From positions 1 through 62,233 of the forward strand of contig CAKNKY010000007.1 of the NCBI GenBank assembly GCA_930987725.1: 62,233 nucleotides of DNA, given 5' to 3'. Below the pieces are notes generated by a model, which was given only the letters and a program-made list of their open reading frames with translations, was not told the DNA's origin and searched no databases. Positions 18,384-27,369 of this stretch are shown here, piece after piece. How positions within the stretch are numbered: position 1 is the stretch's first letter; the number at the start of each line of letters is the position of its first letter. A program made the position numbers and the translations under genes. Origin of the DNA: an uncultured Anaeromassilibacillus sp. (GTDB taxonomy: Bacteria > Bacillota > Clostridia > Oscillospirales > Acutalibacteraceae).

Positions 18384-18980
18384 TTACAGAAACATGTGCT
18401 CAATAAAGATTTTGAGTCCGATGGCGATCAGGACCATGCCGCCAAGGATTTCCGCTTTTCCGGCCACGAGAAGACCGAAGGTCTTCCCGAGAAACACGCC
18501 CGCCATGCAGATGAAAAAGGTGATGACGCCGATGGCACAGACAGAAAAGATCATGAGCGGCAGCGTGTTCGCGCCCACGGCGGAGGGGAGGATGATTCCC
18601 GTGGCAAGGGCATCGATGCTGGTTGCCACAGAGAGTGCCAGCAGTGTGCGCAGGCTGACTCCGTCTGCCTGGCAGGTTTCTTCTCCGCCCTCGCGCCCCT
18701 TTTTCACAGCTTCCACAATCATCTGGATGCCCAGATAACAGAGCAGGACAAGCGCGATCCAGTGGTCAATGGAGGAAATCAGGTTTTCTCCCGCCTTCCC
18801 GATCAGCCAGCCGATCATTGGCATCAGTGCCTGAAAGACCGCAAAGCTGAGCGCCATGCGAAGGGCAAACCGCAAGTTTACAGCTTCTTTCCTGCACACG
18901 GCGCCATTTGTGATACAGACGGCAAAGGCATCCATCGCAAGCCCAACGGAGATGCCCGCGAGGGAAATGTAATCCATCAT
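18384..18980 (-). CDS. mntP: Manganese efflux pump MntP
   Basis: A six-helix membrane protein of the MntP (former DUF204) family that exports Mn2+; 198 residues. It is built as two three-helix repeats, each with the conserved acidic motif: GLAMDAFAV near the N-terminus and SVATSIDALATG in the second half. The promoter lies only about 50 bases upstream, so there is no room for the yybP-ykoY manganese riboswitch that often controls this gene. Two ATG codons stand in tandem (18980, 18977). The ribosome site (AGTAGGAAAA) is weak. Confidence 0.93.
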   Translation of the reverse strand: MMDYISLAGISVGLAMDAFAVCITNGAVCRKEAVNLRFALRMALSFAVFQALMPMIGWLIGKAGENLISSIDHWIALVLLCYLGIQMIVEAVKKGREGGEETCQADGVSLRTLLALSVATSIDALATGIILPSAVGANTLPLMIFSVCAIGVITFFICMAGVFLGKTFGLLVAGKAEILGGMVLIAIGLKIFIEHMFL

Positions 18981-19031
18981 GCGTTTTCCTACTTTCTTTC
19001 CATAATATAGGGCTCAGCAAAACTAATCTTT

Positions 19032-19061
19032 ATCATACTGGTTCAGGAGTTCCTTTGTCAA
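19032..19061 (-). promoter_or_regulatory. Promoter of mntP
   Basis: On the minus strand TTGACA (19061-19056), an 18-base spacer and TATGAT (19037-19032). It diverges from the hisH promoter about 50 bases away. Confidence 0.8.
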
Positions 19062-19110
19062 GTGTTTTTGTGCCTGCTGCCTTTTGCATGAAAATAACCG
19101 CCGGATTGCA

Positions 19111-19139
19111 TTGCCAAGAGGGAGCAAGCATGATAGAAT
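19111..19139 (+). promoter_or_regulatory. Promoter of hisHF
   Basis: TTGCCA (19111-19116), a 17-base spacer and TAGAAT (19134-19139), preceded by TGA at 19131-19133 as an extended -10. Confidence 0.85.
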
Positions 19140-19200
19140 AAACTTGTTCAAGAGAAAAACTTCCTGAAAAGAAGGGTCATCGGAAAGGAAGAGTGGACGG

Positions 19201-19809
19201 ATGATAGCGATTATTGATTACGGTGCAGGCAATCTGCAGAGCGTCAAGAAAGCTTTTGACTATCTGGGCGTGGAGACGGCCGTTACGGCGGACCCGCGGG
19301 TCCTGAGCAGTGCGGCTGCGGCCGTATTGCCCGGCGTCGGCGCTTTTGGGGACGCCATGGCTGCCCTGCGTTCCCTGCAGCTGGAAGAGCCTATCCGGCA
19401 TTTCATCGAGCAGGACAAGCCGTTCCTCGGCATTTGCCTGGGGCTGCAGCTCCTGTTTGAAGGCAGCGAGGAATCCCCCGGCGTGCCGGGCCTCGGTGTT
19501 CTGAAAGGCACCATTCACAGAATTCCGGACGGGCCGGGCCTCAAGATCCCGCACATCGGATGGAACTCCCTCCGCCTCCTGCAGAAAGACGGCCTGTTTG
19601 CGGGTTTGGAAGAAGAACCATACGTTTATTTTGTACATTCCTACTTTTTGCATGCGGAGGATCGCTCCGTTGTCTCCGCAAAAACGGAATACGGCGTTGC
19701 CATTGATGCCGCCGTGCGCCGCGGTTCCCTGAATGCCGTTCAGTTCCACCCGGAAAAGAGCGGAAAAACAGGACTTGCCATGCTGAAAAATTTTGCCGGT
19801 CTGCTGTGA
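19201..19809 (+). CDS. hisH: Imidazole glycerol phosphate synthase, glutaminase subunit
   Basis: A class I glutamine amidotransferase that feeds ammonia to HisF in histidine synthesis; 202 residues. The catalytic triad is visible: the cysteine of [10 protein letters not shown] near residue 80 and the His-Glu of QFHPEKSG near the C-terminus. The oxyanion-region PGVG motif is at about residue 45. AAGGAAGAG precedes the ATG by about 8 bases. The gene is 16 bases before hisF. No other his genes appear in the window. Confidence 0.95.
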   Translation: MIAIIDYGAGNLQSVKKAFDYLGVETAVTADPRVLSSAAAAVLPGVGAFGDAMAALRSLQLEEPIRHFIEQDKPFLGICLGLQLLFEGSEESPGVPGLGVLKGTIHRIPDGPGLKIPHIGWNSLRLLQKDGLFAGLEEEPYVYFVHSYFLHAEDRSVVSAKTEYGVAIDAAVRRGSLNAVQFHPEKSGKTGLAMLKNFAGLL

Positions 19810-19825
19810 AGGAGGAACTGCGCTT

Positions 19826-20584
19826 ATGTATGCAAAACGGATCATTCCCTGCCTGGATGTGAAAGACGGCCGTGTCGTCAAGGGCATGAGCTTTGCGGGC
19901 CTGCGCGATGCAGGCGACCCGGTGGAGGCTGCCGCGGCTTACGATCGCCAGGGTGCCGATGAGCTTGTGTTTCTTGATATTATGGCGTCTCACCAGGCGC
20001 GCGGCACGATGCTGGATATTGTCTCCCGCGTGGCACAGCAAATTTTTATTCCGTTCACCGTAGGCGGCGGCATCCGTTCCGTGGAGGATTTCAACTTGCT
20101 GCTCCGTGCCGGAGCGGATAAGGTTTCCGTGAACTCCGCCGCTCTCAAAAATCCTGAACTGCTGACGGAGGCTGCCAACAAATTCGGCAGCCAGTGTGTG
20201 GTGTGCGCCATCGACGCCAAACGGCGTCCGAACGGCGGCTGGACGGTGTACCTCAACGGCGGCCGTATTGATACGGGGCGTGACGCGCTCGAGTGGGCCG
20301 TCGAGGCCGAACGCCGCGGTGCCGGCGAAATCCTGCTCACCAGCATGGACTGCGACGGCCAGAAGACAGGCTATGATCTGGAGCTGACCGCAGCCGTTTC
20401 CGAGCGGGTCGGCATCCCGGTGATCGCATCCGGCGGTGCCGGAACGATGGAGCATTTTTACGATGCGTTCACAACGGGGAAAGCGGATGCCGTGCTCGCG
20501 GCTTCCCTCTTCCATTTCGGGGAGATCACCATTCCCCAGCTCAAGGAGTACTTGGCAGGCCGCGGCATCCCCGTGCGCCGCTGA
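19826..20584 (+). CDS. hisF: Imidazole glycerol phosphate synthase, cyclase subunit
   Basis: A TIM-barrel cyclase that makes IGP and AICAR from PRFAR and ammonia; 252 residues. The catalytic aspartates are those in [13 protein letters not shown] (near residue 11) and AIDAKR (near residue 130). The phosphate-binding GGGIR and ASGGAG motifs are both present. ATG 19826 follows AAGGAGGA; the frame is open upstream inside hisH, but the family start is here. With hisH it forms the whole IGP synthase, and its AICAR product links to purine synthesis. Confidence 0.95.
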   Translation: MYAKRIIPCLDVKDGRVVKGMSFAGLRDAGDPVEAAAAYDRQGADELVFLDIMASHQARGTMLDIVSRVAQQIFIPFTVGGGIRSVEDFNLLLRAGADKVSVNSAALKNPELLTEAANKFGSQCVVCAIDAKRRPNGGWTVYLNGGRIDTGRDALEWAVEAERRGAGEILLTSMDCDGQKTGYDLELTAAVSERVGIPVIASGGAGTMEHFYDAFTTGKADAVLAASLFHFGEITIPQLKEYLAGRGIPVRR

Positions 20585-20647
20585 GGCTTTTTGTTCTGCC
20601 TGCCGCCCGGTTCGCATATCCATGCGTATCAGGGAGGTGTGGGAGAG

Positions 20648-21796
20648 ATGAAAGCAAAGCGAATCGCGGCCCTTCTTCTGGGCATTGCCGTGGCGGCAGC
20701 TGCCGTGCCGCGGCCGGCGCAGGCACTCACGGCAGAGGAACTGCCCGCTCCGTCTGCCGTCCTTATGGAAGCATCCACGGGGAAGGTGCTGTTTGAAAAG
20801 AACGCGCATGAGCAGCGCGCCTGCGCTTCCGTCACGAAGGTCATGGCGCTGCTCCTCGTGATGGAAGCGCTTGATGCGGGAACCATTCAGCTCACCGACA
20901 TTGTGGCTGCGAGCGATCACGCTGCTTCCATGGGCGGATCGGATATCTGGCTGGAACCCGGCGAGGAGATGAGCGTGGACGATCTGCTCAAGGCGACCGT
21001 GATTATGAGCGCGAACGATGCAGCCGTTGCCCTCGCGGAGCATGTGAGCGGCAGCGAAGATGCGTTTGTGGAGAAAATGAACGAGCGCGCCGCAGAACTC
21101 GGCATGACGGAAACGGTGTTTCTCAATTGCTGCGGTCTGGATGAGGACGGCCATGTGACGACGGCTTATGACGTTGCGCTCATGTCGCGCGCTCTCATCC
21201 AGCATGAGGAGATTTTCCGCTATTCCCAGACTTGGATGGATGAGCTGCGCGGCGGAAAAACGCAGCTGGTCAACACAAATAAGCTCCTGAAATCCTATTC
21301 CGGCATCACGGGGCTGAAAACGGGCACCACCAGCAAGGCGGGCAGCTGCATGGCTGCCACTGCCGAGCGGGACGGCATGTCCCTTGTCTCCGTAGTCCTG
21401 GGCTGCTCCACCACGGAAGAACGCTTTTCGTCCGCCGCGGCGCTGCTGGACTATGGTTTTGGCGGTTGGAGCGTCGTGCAGCCGGATGCCGGCGCGGTGG
21501 AGCTTCCCTGTGTGCCCGTGACGGGAGGCATGGCGAGCGAGGTGGCCGTGCAGGCAGATGATCTTGCAGCGGCCGTGGTGGAAAAAGGCAGGGAGCAGGA
21601 AGTCACCTGCGAAGTGGAGCTGCAGGAAGTATTGACGGCGCCCGTTTCCGTTGGGCAGGAAGTCGGTTCCGTCGTGTGCAGGCTGGACGGAGAAGTCATT
21701 TGCAGTGCGCCGGTGCGCGCTGCGGCAGAAGTGCAGGAGCTCACATTCTCCTCTGCCTGGCTTGCTCTCCTGCGGGCTTTGGTCACGCTTGGCTGA
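20648..21796 (+). CDS. dacF: D-alanyl-D-alanine carboxypeptidase (DacF-like, PBP5 family)
   Basis: A secreted S11 serine peptidase that trims D-Ala from peptidoglycan stem peptides; 382 residues. A signal peptide is visible at residues 1-26 (basic start, hydrophobic core, AQA cleavage motif). The three penicillin-binding motifs are SVTKVM (SxxK), SAN (SxN) and GLKTGTTSKAG (KTG). A C-terminal beta-rich PBP5_C domain ends in an amphipathic helix that would anchor it to the membrane. ATG 20648 sits just behind GGGAGAG. The name dacF is by similarity to the sporulation-type enzyme; dacA-like is possible. Confidence 0.85.
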   Translation: MKAKRIAALLLGIAVAAAAVPRPAQALTAEELPAPSAVLMEASTGKVLFEKNAHEQRACASVTKVMALLLVMEALDAGTIQLTDIVAASDHAASMGGSDIWLEPGEEMSVDDLLKATVIMSANDAAVALAEHVSGSEDAFVEKMNERAAELGMTETVFLNCCGLDEDGHVTTAYDVALMSRALIQHEEIFRYSQTWMDELRGGKTQLVNTNKLLKSYSGITGLKTGTTSKAGSCMAATAERDGMSLVSVVLGCSTTEERFSSAAALLDYGFGGWSVVQPDAGAVELPCVPVTGGMASEVAVQADDLAAAVVEKGREQEVTCEVELQEVLTAPVSVGQEVGSVVCRLDGEVICSAPVRAAAEVQELTFSSAWLALLRALVTLG

Positions 21797-21835
21797 CTGT
21801 TGGGAAGTGAATTTTTTTAAATTGTGCTCTTTTCC

Positions 21836-21864
21836 TTGCAAATAGCATTCGTTTATTGTAAAAT
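21836..21864 (+). promoter_or_regulatory. Promoter of pgi
   Basis: TTGCAA (21836-21841), a 17-base spacer and TAAAAT (21859-21864) in the 147-base gap after dacF. Confidence 0.8.
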
Positions 21865-21943
21865 AATCATAAAGTGATTCCGGCTCCAGCGTTTTCCTTT
21901 GTGGGACACAGCGCCGCTCCGGAAACAGCAAGGAGGAACAAAA

Positions 21944-23284
21944 ATGGCAATTCATGTGGACGCGAAACATCTTTCGCGCTTTATCAGCGAAAGTGAATTT
22001 CAGGCGATTGCCCCGCAGGTCCGCACGGCGCATGAAACGCTGCACAGCGGTACCGGTCTGGGAAATGATTTTATCGGTTGGGTTACGCTTCCCACTGATT
22101 ATGATAAGGAAGAATTTGCCCGCATCCAGGCGGCGGCAAAAAAGATCCAGTCTGATTCCGATGTATTCATCGTGATCGGCATCGGCGGGTCTTACCTCGG
22201 TGCCCGCGCTGCGATTGAATTCCTGAAGTCGCCCAATTACAATGCCCTCAAGAAGGATACACCCGACATTTACTTCACCGGCAACAGTATCAGCTCCACG
22301 GCTTTGGCCGAGCTGCTGGAAATCTGCGAAGGCCGTGATGTGTCGATCAACATGATCTCCAAGTCCGGCACCACCACGGAGCCTGCCATTGCGTTCCGTG
22401 TGCTGCGCGAAATGCTGGAAAAGAAATACGGCAAAGAGGGCGCCAGAAGCCGCATTTACTGCACAACAGACAAGGCCAAGGGCACGCTCAAGCAGCTGGC
22501 CACCAAGGAAGGCTATGAAACTTTCGTCGTGCCGGATGAAGTCGGCGGCCGTTATTCTGTTTTGACGGCAGTCGGCCTCCTGCCGATCGCCGTTTCCGGC
22601 GCCGATATCACGGCTCTCATGGCCGGTGCGCGTCAGGCACAGCAGGATCTTGCCAACCCGGATCTGGAGCAGAATGACTGCTATCGCTATGCTGCGATCC
22701 GCAATATCCTTTACCGCAAGGGCAAGGAGATTGAAATTCTTGTCAGCTATGAGCCTGCCTTCACCATGATGAACGAGTGGTGGAAGCAGCTCTTCGGTGA
22801 GAGCGAGGGCAAAGACAACAAGGGCCTGTTCCCGGCTTCCGTTGTCTTCTCCACGGATCTTCACTCCATGGGCCAGTACATCCAGCAGGGCCGCCGTTCC
22901 CTGTTTGAAACGGTTGTTCTGTTTGATAAGGCGAAGAAGGATCTCTTCATCGGCAACGATCCGGAAAACGTGGACGGCTTGAATTTCCTGGAAGGCAAAT
23001 CGATGGCATATGTCAACGAGAAAGCCTTTGAGGGAACCGTGCTGGCGCACACCGACGGCGGGGTCCCGAATGTGGTAATTCATGCCCCCGATTTTTCGGA
23101 GGAATCTCTCGGCTATCTCATTTATTTCTTCGAAAAAGCATGCGCCATTTCCGGCTACATGATGGGCGTCAACCCGTTTGATCAGCCCGGTGTGGAGAGC
23201 TACAAGAAGAATATGTTTGCCCTGCTTGGGAAGCCGGGCTACGAATCCGAAAAAGAAGCTTTGGAAAAACGTTTGCAGCAGTAA
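21944..23284 (+). CDS. pgi: Glucose-6-phosphate isomerase
   Basis: Interconverts glucose-6-phosphate and fructose-6-phosphate; 446 residues, the short Firmicute form. Sugar-phosphate binding appears in [12 protein letters not shown] and [10 protein letters not shown]. The catalytic regions show [17 protein letters not shown] and the C-terminal [16 protein letters not shown], with the lysine near the active site. ATG 21944 follows AAGGAGGA; the upstream in-frame extension precedes the ribosome site and is rejected. Confidence 0.97.
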   Translation: MAIHVDAKHLSRFISESEFQAIAPQVRTAHETLHSGTGLGNDFIGWVTLPTDYDKEEFARIQAAAKKIQSDSDVFIVIGIGGSYLGARAAIEFLKSPNYNALKKDTPDIYFTGNSISSTALAELLEICEGRDVSINMISKSGTTTEPAIAFRVLREMLEKKYGKEGARSRIYCTTDKAKGTLKQLATKEGYETFVVPDEVGGRYSVLTAVGLLPIAVSGADITALMAGARQAQQDLANPDLEQNDCYRYAAIRNILYRKGKEIEILVSYEPAFTMMNEWWKQLFGESEGKDNKGLFPASVVFSTDLHSMGQYIQQGRRSLFETVVLFDKAKKDLFIGNDPENVDGLNFLEGKSMAYVNEKAFEGTVLAHTDGGVPNVVIHAPDFSEESLGYLIYFFEKACAISGYMMGVNPFDQPGVESYKKNMFALLGKPGYESEKEALEKRLQQ

Positions 23285-23349
23285 ACGGGAAAAAGGCAGC
23301 TTGTTCCCGCCGCAGCGCGGATGAAATTCATAAAAAGGGGAGTACGCAA

Positions 23350-23766
23350 ATGATTACACTTATTGTTGGGAAAAAAGGCTCCGGAAAAACCAAGAAATTG
23401 ATTGAGCGTGCTACTAAGGCCGTCGAAACTTCGAACGGCAACGTGATTGTCATTGAGAAGGGCTTGAAACTGACCTATGACCTTCCCCATCAGGCCCGTT
23501 TGATTGATACGGATGCATACAATGTGTCCGGTGCCCAGATGCTGTTTGGCTTCGTGAGCGGCATTTGCGCAGGTAACTATGATGTCACCGATATTTTCAT
23601 CGATTCCACGCTGAAAATCATTGGTCAGGATATGAACGTGTTCAAGACCTTTGCCGAAAGCCTGAACACTCTGGCGCAGGCTTCCAACGTCAAGATTACG
23701 CTGCTGGTTTCCGCCGACGCCGCTGATTTGCCGGCAGGCATGGATTCTCTCGCAGAAAACGTTTGA
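23350..23766 (+). CDS. Small P-loop protein of unknown function
   Basis: 138 residues. A Walker A GKKGSGKTKK opens the protein at residues 7-16 and a Walker B-like IFIDS is near residue 87. The rest has no motif I recognise. It is too short to hold a full ABC or AAA module. Relatives in clostridia are generally labelled only as ATP-binding or, doubtfully, PilT-like. The AAAAGGGGAG site before the ATG is good. It is 65 bases after pgi with no terminator between, so probably co-transcribed, and a terminator follows. Confidence 0.75.
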   Translation: MITLIVGKKGSGKTKKLIERATKAVETSNGNVIVIEKGLKLTYDLPHQARLIDTDAYNVSGAQMLFGFVSGICAGNYDVTDIFIDSTLKIIGQDMNVFKTFAESLNTLAQASNVKITLLVSADAADLPAGMDSLAENV

Positions 23767-23776
23767 ACCGGAATGG

Positions 23777-23806
23777 AAGGTGCTGCCGGGGACGGTAGCA
23801 CCTTTT
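23777..23806 (+). terminator. Terminator after the pgi operon
   Basis: A 12-bp stem (23777-23788 with 23793-23804, one G-T pair), loop GGGA, then TTTT. Confidence 0.85.
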
Positions 23807-23830
23807 CCATAATATTTTGTAAATTTTCTA

Positions 23831-23859
23831 TTGACAAACGTTTCTTCACTCGATATAAT
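23831..23859 (+). promoter_or_regulatory. Consensus promoter of yceD-rpmF
   Basis: TTGACA (23831-23836), a 17-base spacer and TATAAT (23854-23859), both perfect. Confidence 0.95.
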
Positions 23860-23885
23860 GTTCTAGTGTAGCGCCGAGGTGTGAG

Positions 23886-24383
23886 ATGGTTCTTGACTTA
23901 AAAGACATTTTTTCCGGGGAACTTAGCATCCTGCCCTTTTCCTGTCAGCTGGATCTGTCTGACACGGAGCGGTATGGCTGTTACCCGTTTGTCACGCCGA
24001 TTTTAGCCAAAGGTGCCGTGACGGCTTCGGCTGGCTGTGTCCGGTTGGAAGCGGAGGTTTCCTTTGCCTACGAAGCGCCGTGCGACAGATGCGCTGCGCC
24101 GGTAAGGCGGCAGTATGATTTTCGTTTTTCCCATGAACTCGCTCATTCTCTGGAACAGGAGGATGACGGCGAATATATCCTGGTGGAAGAAGGGGATCTG
24201 CTGGATTTGGACGAGCTTCTCCGTTCTGATATCCTGCTTGAGCTTCCCTATAAGTATCTTTGCCAGGAAGACTGTAAGGGTTTGTGCCCTTCCTGCGGGA
24301 AGAATCTCAATGAAGGGCCGTGCGGCTGCAATCTTCATCAGATAGATCCTCGTCTGGAGGTTCTAAGCAAACTGATAGATTAG
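23886..24383 (+). CDS. yceD: DUF177/YceD family protein
   Basis: 165 residues of the YceD family, almost always encoded directly upstream of rpmF; it is implicated in 23S rRNA or 50S metabolism, but its biochemical role is unclear. Cysteine pairs suggest bound metal: CDRC near residue 61, and a C-terminal cluster CPSCG...CGC. The middle carries the typical acidic [15 protein letters not shown] stretch. The start at 23886 lies close to the promoter (leader of about 15-20 bases), with GAGGTG as a modest ribosome site. Confidence 0.9.
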   Translation: MVLDLKDIFSGELSILPFSCQLDLSDTERYGCYPFVTPILAKGAVTASAGCVRLEAEVSFAYEAPCDRCAAPVRRQYDFRFSHELAHSLEQEDDGEYILVEEGDLLDLDELLRSDILLELPYKYLCQEDCKGLCPSCGKNLNEGPCGCNLHQIDPRLEVLSKLID

Positions 24384-24408
24384 TTCCAGATGTAAGGAGG
24401 TGCTGACA

Positions 24409-24591
24409 ATGGCGGTACCCAAGAGAAAAGTATCCAGCGCAAGACAGAACAAGAGACGTTCCAATGTTTGGAAGCTGAGCGCTCCTGCTCTGGCAAGATG
24501 CCCGAAGTGCGGCGAGCTGAAGGCTCCTCACAGAGTGTGCAGCGCTTGCGGCTATTATAACGGCAGGGAAGTCATCAAGAAGGAAGCGTAA
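24409..24591 (+). CDS. rpmF: 50S ribosomal protein L32
   Basis: A 60-residue large-subunit protein beginning [17 protein letters not shown], the L32 signature. It is the zinc-binding form, with CPKC at about residue 31 and CSAC near residue 44. AAGGAGGTG precedes the ATG. It is co-transcribed with yceD, and a terminator follows. Confidence 0.97.
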   Translation: MAVPKRKVSSARQNKRRSNVWKLSAPALARCPKCGELKAPHRVCSACGYYNGREVIKKEA

Positions 24592-24617
24592 GGCTCCTCT
24601 TGTATTCCAAAAGAATG

Positions 24618-24646
24618 GAGAAGGAGAAATCCTTCTCTATTTTTTT
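24618..24646 (+). terminator. Terminator after rpmF
   Basis: GAGAAGGA/TCCTTCTC stem (24618-24625 with 24630-24637), loop GAAA, then TATTTTTTT. Confidence 0.9.
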
Positions 24647-24698
24647 GCCCGGAACAGGGAAGTGCCGAAGGAAGAGAGAGAAAGGGGATGTTTGTCGA

Positions 24699-26003
24699 AT
24701 GCCGGTCACGGTTTTTGCGGTCGAAAAGGAAAGCCCGGCTGCGCATGCGGGCGTTCATCCGGGCGACGTGCTGAACGCCATCAACGGAAATGAAATTTAC
24801 GACGTGCTGGATTTCCGATTTTACGAAACGGAAAAACAGGTCACGCTTTCCCTGCAGGATGCTTCCGGCGCAGCCCGGGAGGTGCACATTCGGAAAGGGC
24901 AGTATGAATCGCTGGGCCTTTCCTTTGAAACGTATCTCATGGACAAGCAGCACTCCTGCCGGAACAAATGTGTATTCTGCTTCATCGATCAGCTTCCCAA
25001 GGGGATGCGTCAGTCACTTTATTTCAAGGATGATGATTCACGCCTTTCCTTTCTGTTCGGCAACTATATCACGCTCACCAACCTGAGCCAGCGGGAGGCG
25101 GACCGCATCGTTAAAATGCACATCAGCCCTATCAACATTTCGGTGCACACCACGAATCCGGAACTGCGCTGCCGGATGATGGGCAACCGGTTTGCGGGGG
25201 ATTCGCTGCGCTATCTCTATCAATTTGCAGAAGCAGGCGTCAAGCTGAATTGCCAGATCGTTCTATGCCATGGTTGGAACGATGGCGAGGAGCTGGAGCG
25301 CACGCTCGGCGATCTGCTTGCGCTCTATCCTTCCGTGCAGAGTGTGGCGCTTGTGCCGCTTGGCGTCACGCGTTTCCGCGATGGTCTCACGCCTCTCACG
25401 CCGTATGTGCGTGAAACGGCGCTGGAAGTGGTCCGCGCTGGGGAGCGATGGGGCGAGAAAATGCTGGAACAGCATGGGGAGCGTGTCTGCTATGCGGCAG
25501 ATGAATTCTATCTCAAGGCTGGTCTCCCCATTCCAGATGCGCCGTTTTACGGTGCGTTTGATCAGCTCGAAAACGGTGTCGGCCTCATTGCCAACTTTCA
25601 GGAAGGGTTCCGGGATGCTCTCGAAGATTTTTCCGGGGATGATGTTCCCAGATCGGGCACGCTGGTCACCGGTGTTTCTTTTGCGCCGTTTTTGCAGGAG
25701 CTCCTTGACGAGCTGAAAAGAAAATGCCATAATTTAACGTATCAGGTGATTCCGATCCGGAACCGCTTTTTCGGCGAATCGATCAATGTTTCCGGTCTGG
25801 TGACAGGCGGGGATATTCTGGATCAGCTTCGCGGCCGGGAACTGGGAGGGCGGCTGTTCCTCCCGTGCACCATGCTCCGGCATGAGGGAGATCTGTTCCT
25901 TGACGATGTTTCGCTGCAGGATCTGCGGGAAAAATTGAATGTTGAAACGGTTGTTGTTCCGGATGACGGCTATGAACTAATGAATTTGTTGATAAGGAAG
26001 TGA
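24699..26003 (+). CDS. DUF512 family protein: PDZ domain plus radical-SAM-like Fe-S domain
   Basis: 434 residues of the DUF512 family, widespread in anaerobic Firmicutes and without a proven reaction. Order: an N-terminal PDZ-like domain (about residues 1-65, SPAAHAGVHPGDVLNAING), a radical-SAM-like segment with a CxxxCxxC motif (CRNKCVFC, near residue 90), then the C-terminal DUF512 domain. The chosen ATG 24699 gives the usual length and is 11 bases after AAAGGGG; the frame is open further upstream through the rpmF terminator, which argues against a longer protein. It is 7 bases before der, suggesting a tie to GTPase-assisted ribosome assembly; this is inference only. Confidence 0.82.
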   Translation: MPVTVFAVEKESPAAHAGVHPGDVLNAINGNEIYDVLDFRFYETEKQVTLSLQDASGAAREVHIRKGQYESLGLSFETYLMDKQHSCRNKCVFCFIDQLPKGMRQSLYFKDDDSRLSFLFGNYITLTNLSQREADRIVKMHISPINISVHTTNPELRCRMMGNRFAGDSLRYLYQFAEAGVKLNCQIVLCHGWNDGEELERTLGDLLALYPSVQSVALVPLGVTRFRDGLTPLTPYVRETALEVVRAGERWGEKMLEQHGERVCYAADEFYLKAGLPIPDAPFYGAFDQLENGVGLIANFQEGFRDALEDFSGDDVPRSGTLVTGVSFAPFLQELLDELKRKCHNLTYQVIPIRNRFFGESINVSGLVTGGDILDQLRGRELGGRLFLPCTMLRHEGDLFLDDVSLQDLREKLNVETVVVPDDGYELMNLLIRK

Positions 26004-26010
26004 ATCGTCA

Positions 26011-27342
26011 ATGGCGAAACCTGTTGTGGCTATCGTCGGCCGCCCGAATGTGGGAAAGTCTACGCTGTTCAACAAGCTGGTGGGGGAGCGCCGTTCCATT
26101 GTGGATGACACGCCCGGCGTCACGCGTGACCGCATTTACGGCCAGTGTGAATGGCGCAACCGTAGTTTTTCCCTGATCGATACGGGCGGCATTGAGCCGA
26201 AAACAAACGACGTAATTCTGGCGCAGATGCGCGCTCAGGCTCAGCTCGCCATCGATTCAGCCGACGTGATCATTCTGGTGACGGATCTGCGCACAGGCGT
26301 GGTTGCCACCGATAAGGACATTGCCGCCATGCTGCTGCGCAGCGGGCGTCCGATTGTGCTGTGTGTCAACAAGTGCGACACGATAGGGGAGCCCCCGGCC
26401 GAATTCTATGAATTTTACAATCTCGGTCTCGGCGACCCGGTGGCGGTTTCCTCTGTCCACGGCCACGGGACAGGCGATTTGCTGGACCGCGTGTTCGAGT
26501 TTTTTCCGTCGGAGGAAGAGAAAGACGACGCGGAGCCGACCGAAATCCGTGTGGCGGTCATCGGGAAGCCGAATGTGGGAAAAAGCTCTCTCGTCAATTT
26601 CCTGGCGGGGGAGGAGCGCTGCATTGTTTCCGACATTGCCGGCACCACGCGTGACGCGATCGACACGCAGATTGAGAACAGCTTCGGCCGCTTCACTTTT
26701 GTGGATACGGCCGGTCTCCGCAGGAAAAACAAGGTGGAGGACAGCATTGAGCGCTACAGTGTGCTGCGCGCCCAGATGGCGATCGAGCGTTCGGATGTGT
26801 GTGTCATCATGATCGACGCCTCGGTTGGCTTTACGGAGCAGGATTCCAAGGTGGCTGGCTTGGCCCATGAAGCGGGCAAAGGCTGTGTGATCGCCGTCAA
26901 CAAGTGGGATGCCGTTGCAAAAGACGGCAAAACGATGCAGGAATACCGCAAGAAGCTGGAAACCGATTTCTCGTTTATGCCCTATGCTCCCATCGTCTTT
27001 ATCTCTGTCAAAACGGGGCAGAGAATTGACCGGCTGTTTGAGCTGATCAAGCTTGCCGCACATTCCAACGCCATGCGGATTCCCACCGGCATGCTCAACG
27101 ACGTTTTGGCCCAGGCCACGGCGCGCGTGCAGCCGCCCACGGACAAAGGCCGCAGGCTGAAAATCTATTATCTGACGCAGGCTTCGGTTCGTCCTCCCAC
27201 CTTCGTCTTTTTCGTCAATTCCGCGGAACTGTTCCATTTCTCCTATCAGCGGTATCTGGAAAACAGGATTCGGGAGACGTTTGGCATGGAGGGCACGCCG
27301 ATCCGTTTCCTGATCCGCGAGCGAGGGGAAAAGGGAAAATAA
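26011..27342 (+). CDS. der: Ribosome-assembly GTPase Der (EngA)
   Basis: An essential double-GTPase needed for 50S maturation; 443 residues. GTPase 1 starts with GRPNVGKST (about residue 9) and has the G3 DTGG and G4 NKCD. GTPase 2 starts with GKPNVGKSS (about residue 188) with DTAG and NKWD. The C-terminal KH-like domain covers about the last 90 residues. AAGGAAGTG precedes the ATG. It lies between the DUF512 gene and plsY, a common clostridial order. Confidence 0.97.
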   Translation: MAKPVVAIVGRPNVGKSTLFNKLVGERRSIVDDTPGVTRDRIYGQCEWRNRSFSLIDTGGIEPKTNDVILAQMRAQAQLAIDSADVIILVTDLRTGVVATDKDIAAMLLRSGRPIVLCVNKCDTIGEPPAEFYEFYNLGLGDPVAVSSVHGHGTGDLLDRVFEFFPSEEEKDDAEPTEIRVAVIGKPNVGKSSLVNFLAGEERCIVSDIAGTTRDAIDTQIENSFGRFTFVDTAGLRRKNKVEDSIERYSVLRAQMAIERSDVCVIMIDASVGFTEQDSKVAGLAHEAGKGCVIAVNKWDAVAKDGKTMQEYRKKLETDFSFMPYAPIVFISVKTGQRIDRLFELIKLAAHSNAMRIPTGMLNDVLAQATARVQPPTDKGRRLKIYYLTQASVRPPTFVFFVNSAELFHFSYQRYLENRIRETFGMEGTPIRFLIRERGEKGK

Positions 27343-27369
27343 ATTTCAGAAAGGATTTGGTGATTTCAG

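Noticed and set aside
18981-19030. yybP-ykoY manganese riboswitch before mntP
   Set aside because: The leader from the mapped promoter is too short to hold it.
19541-23083. A 1180-codon open frame on the minus strand across hisHF, dacF and pgi
   Set aside because: It lies opposite well supported genes, has no ribosome site and reads as low-complexity H/R/A-rich shadow sequence typical of GC-biased codons.
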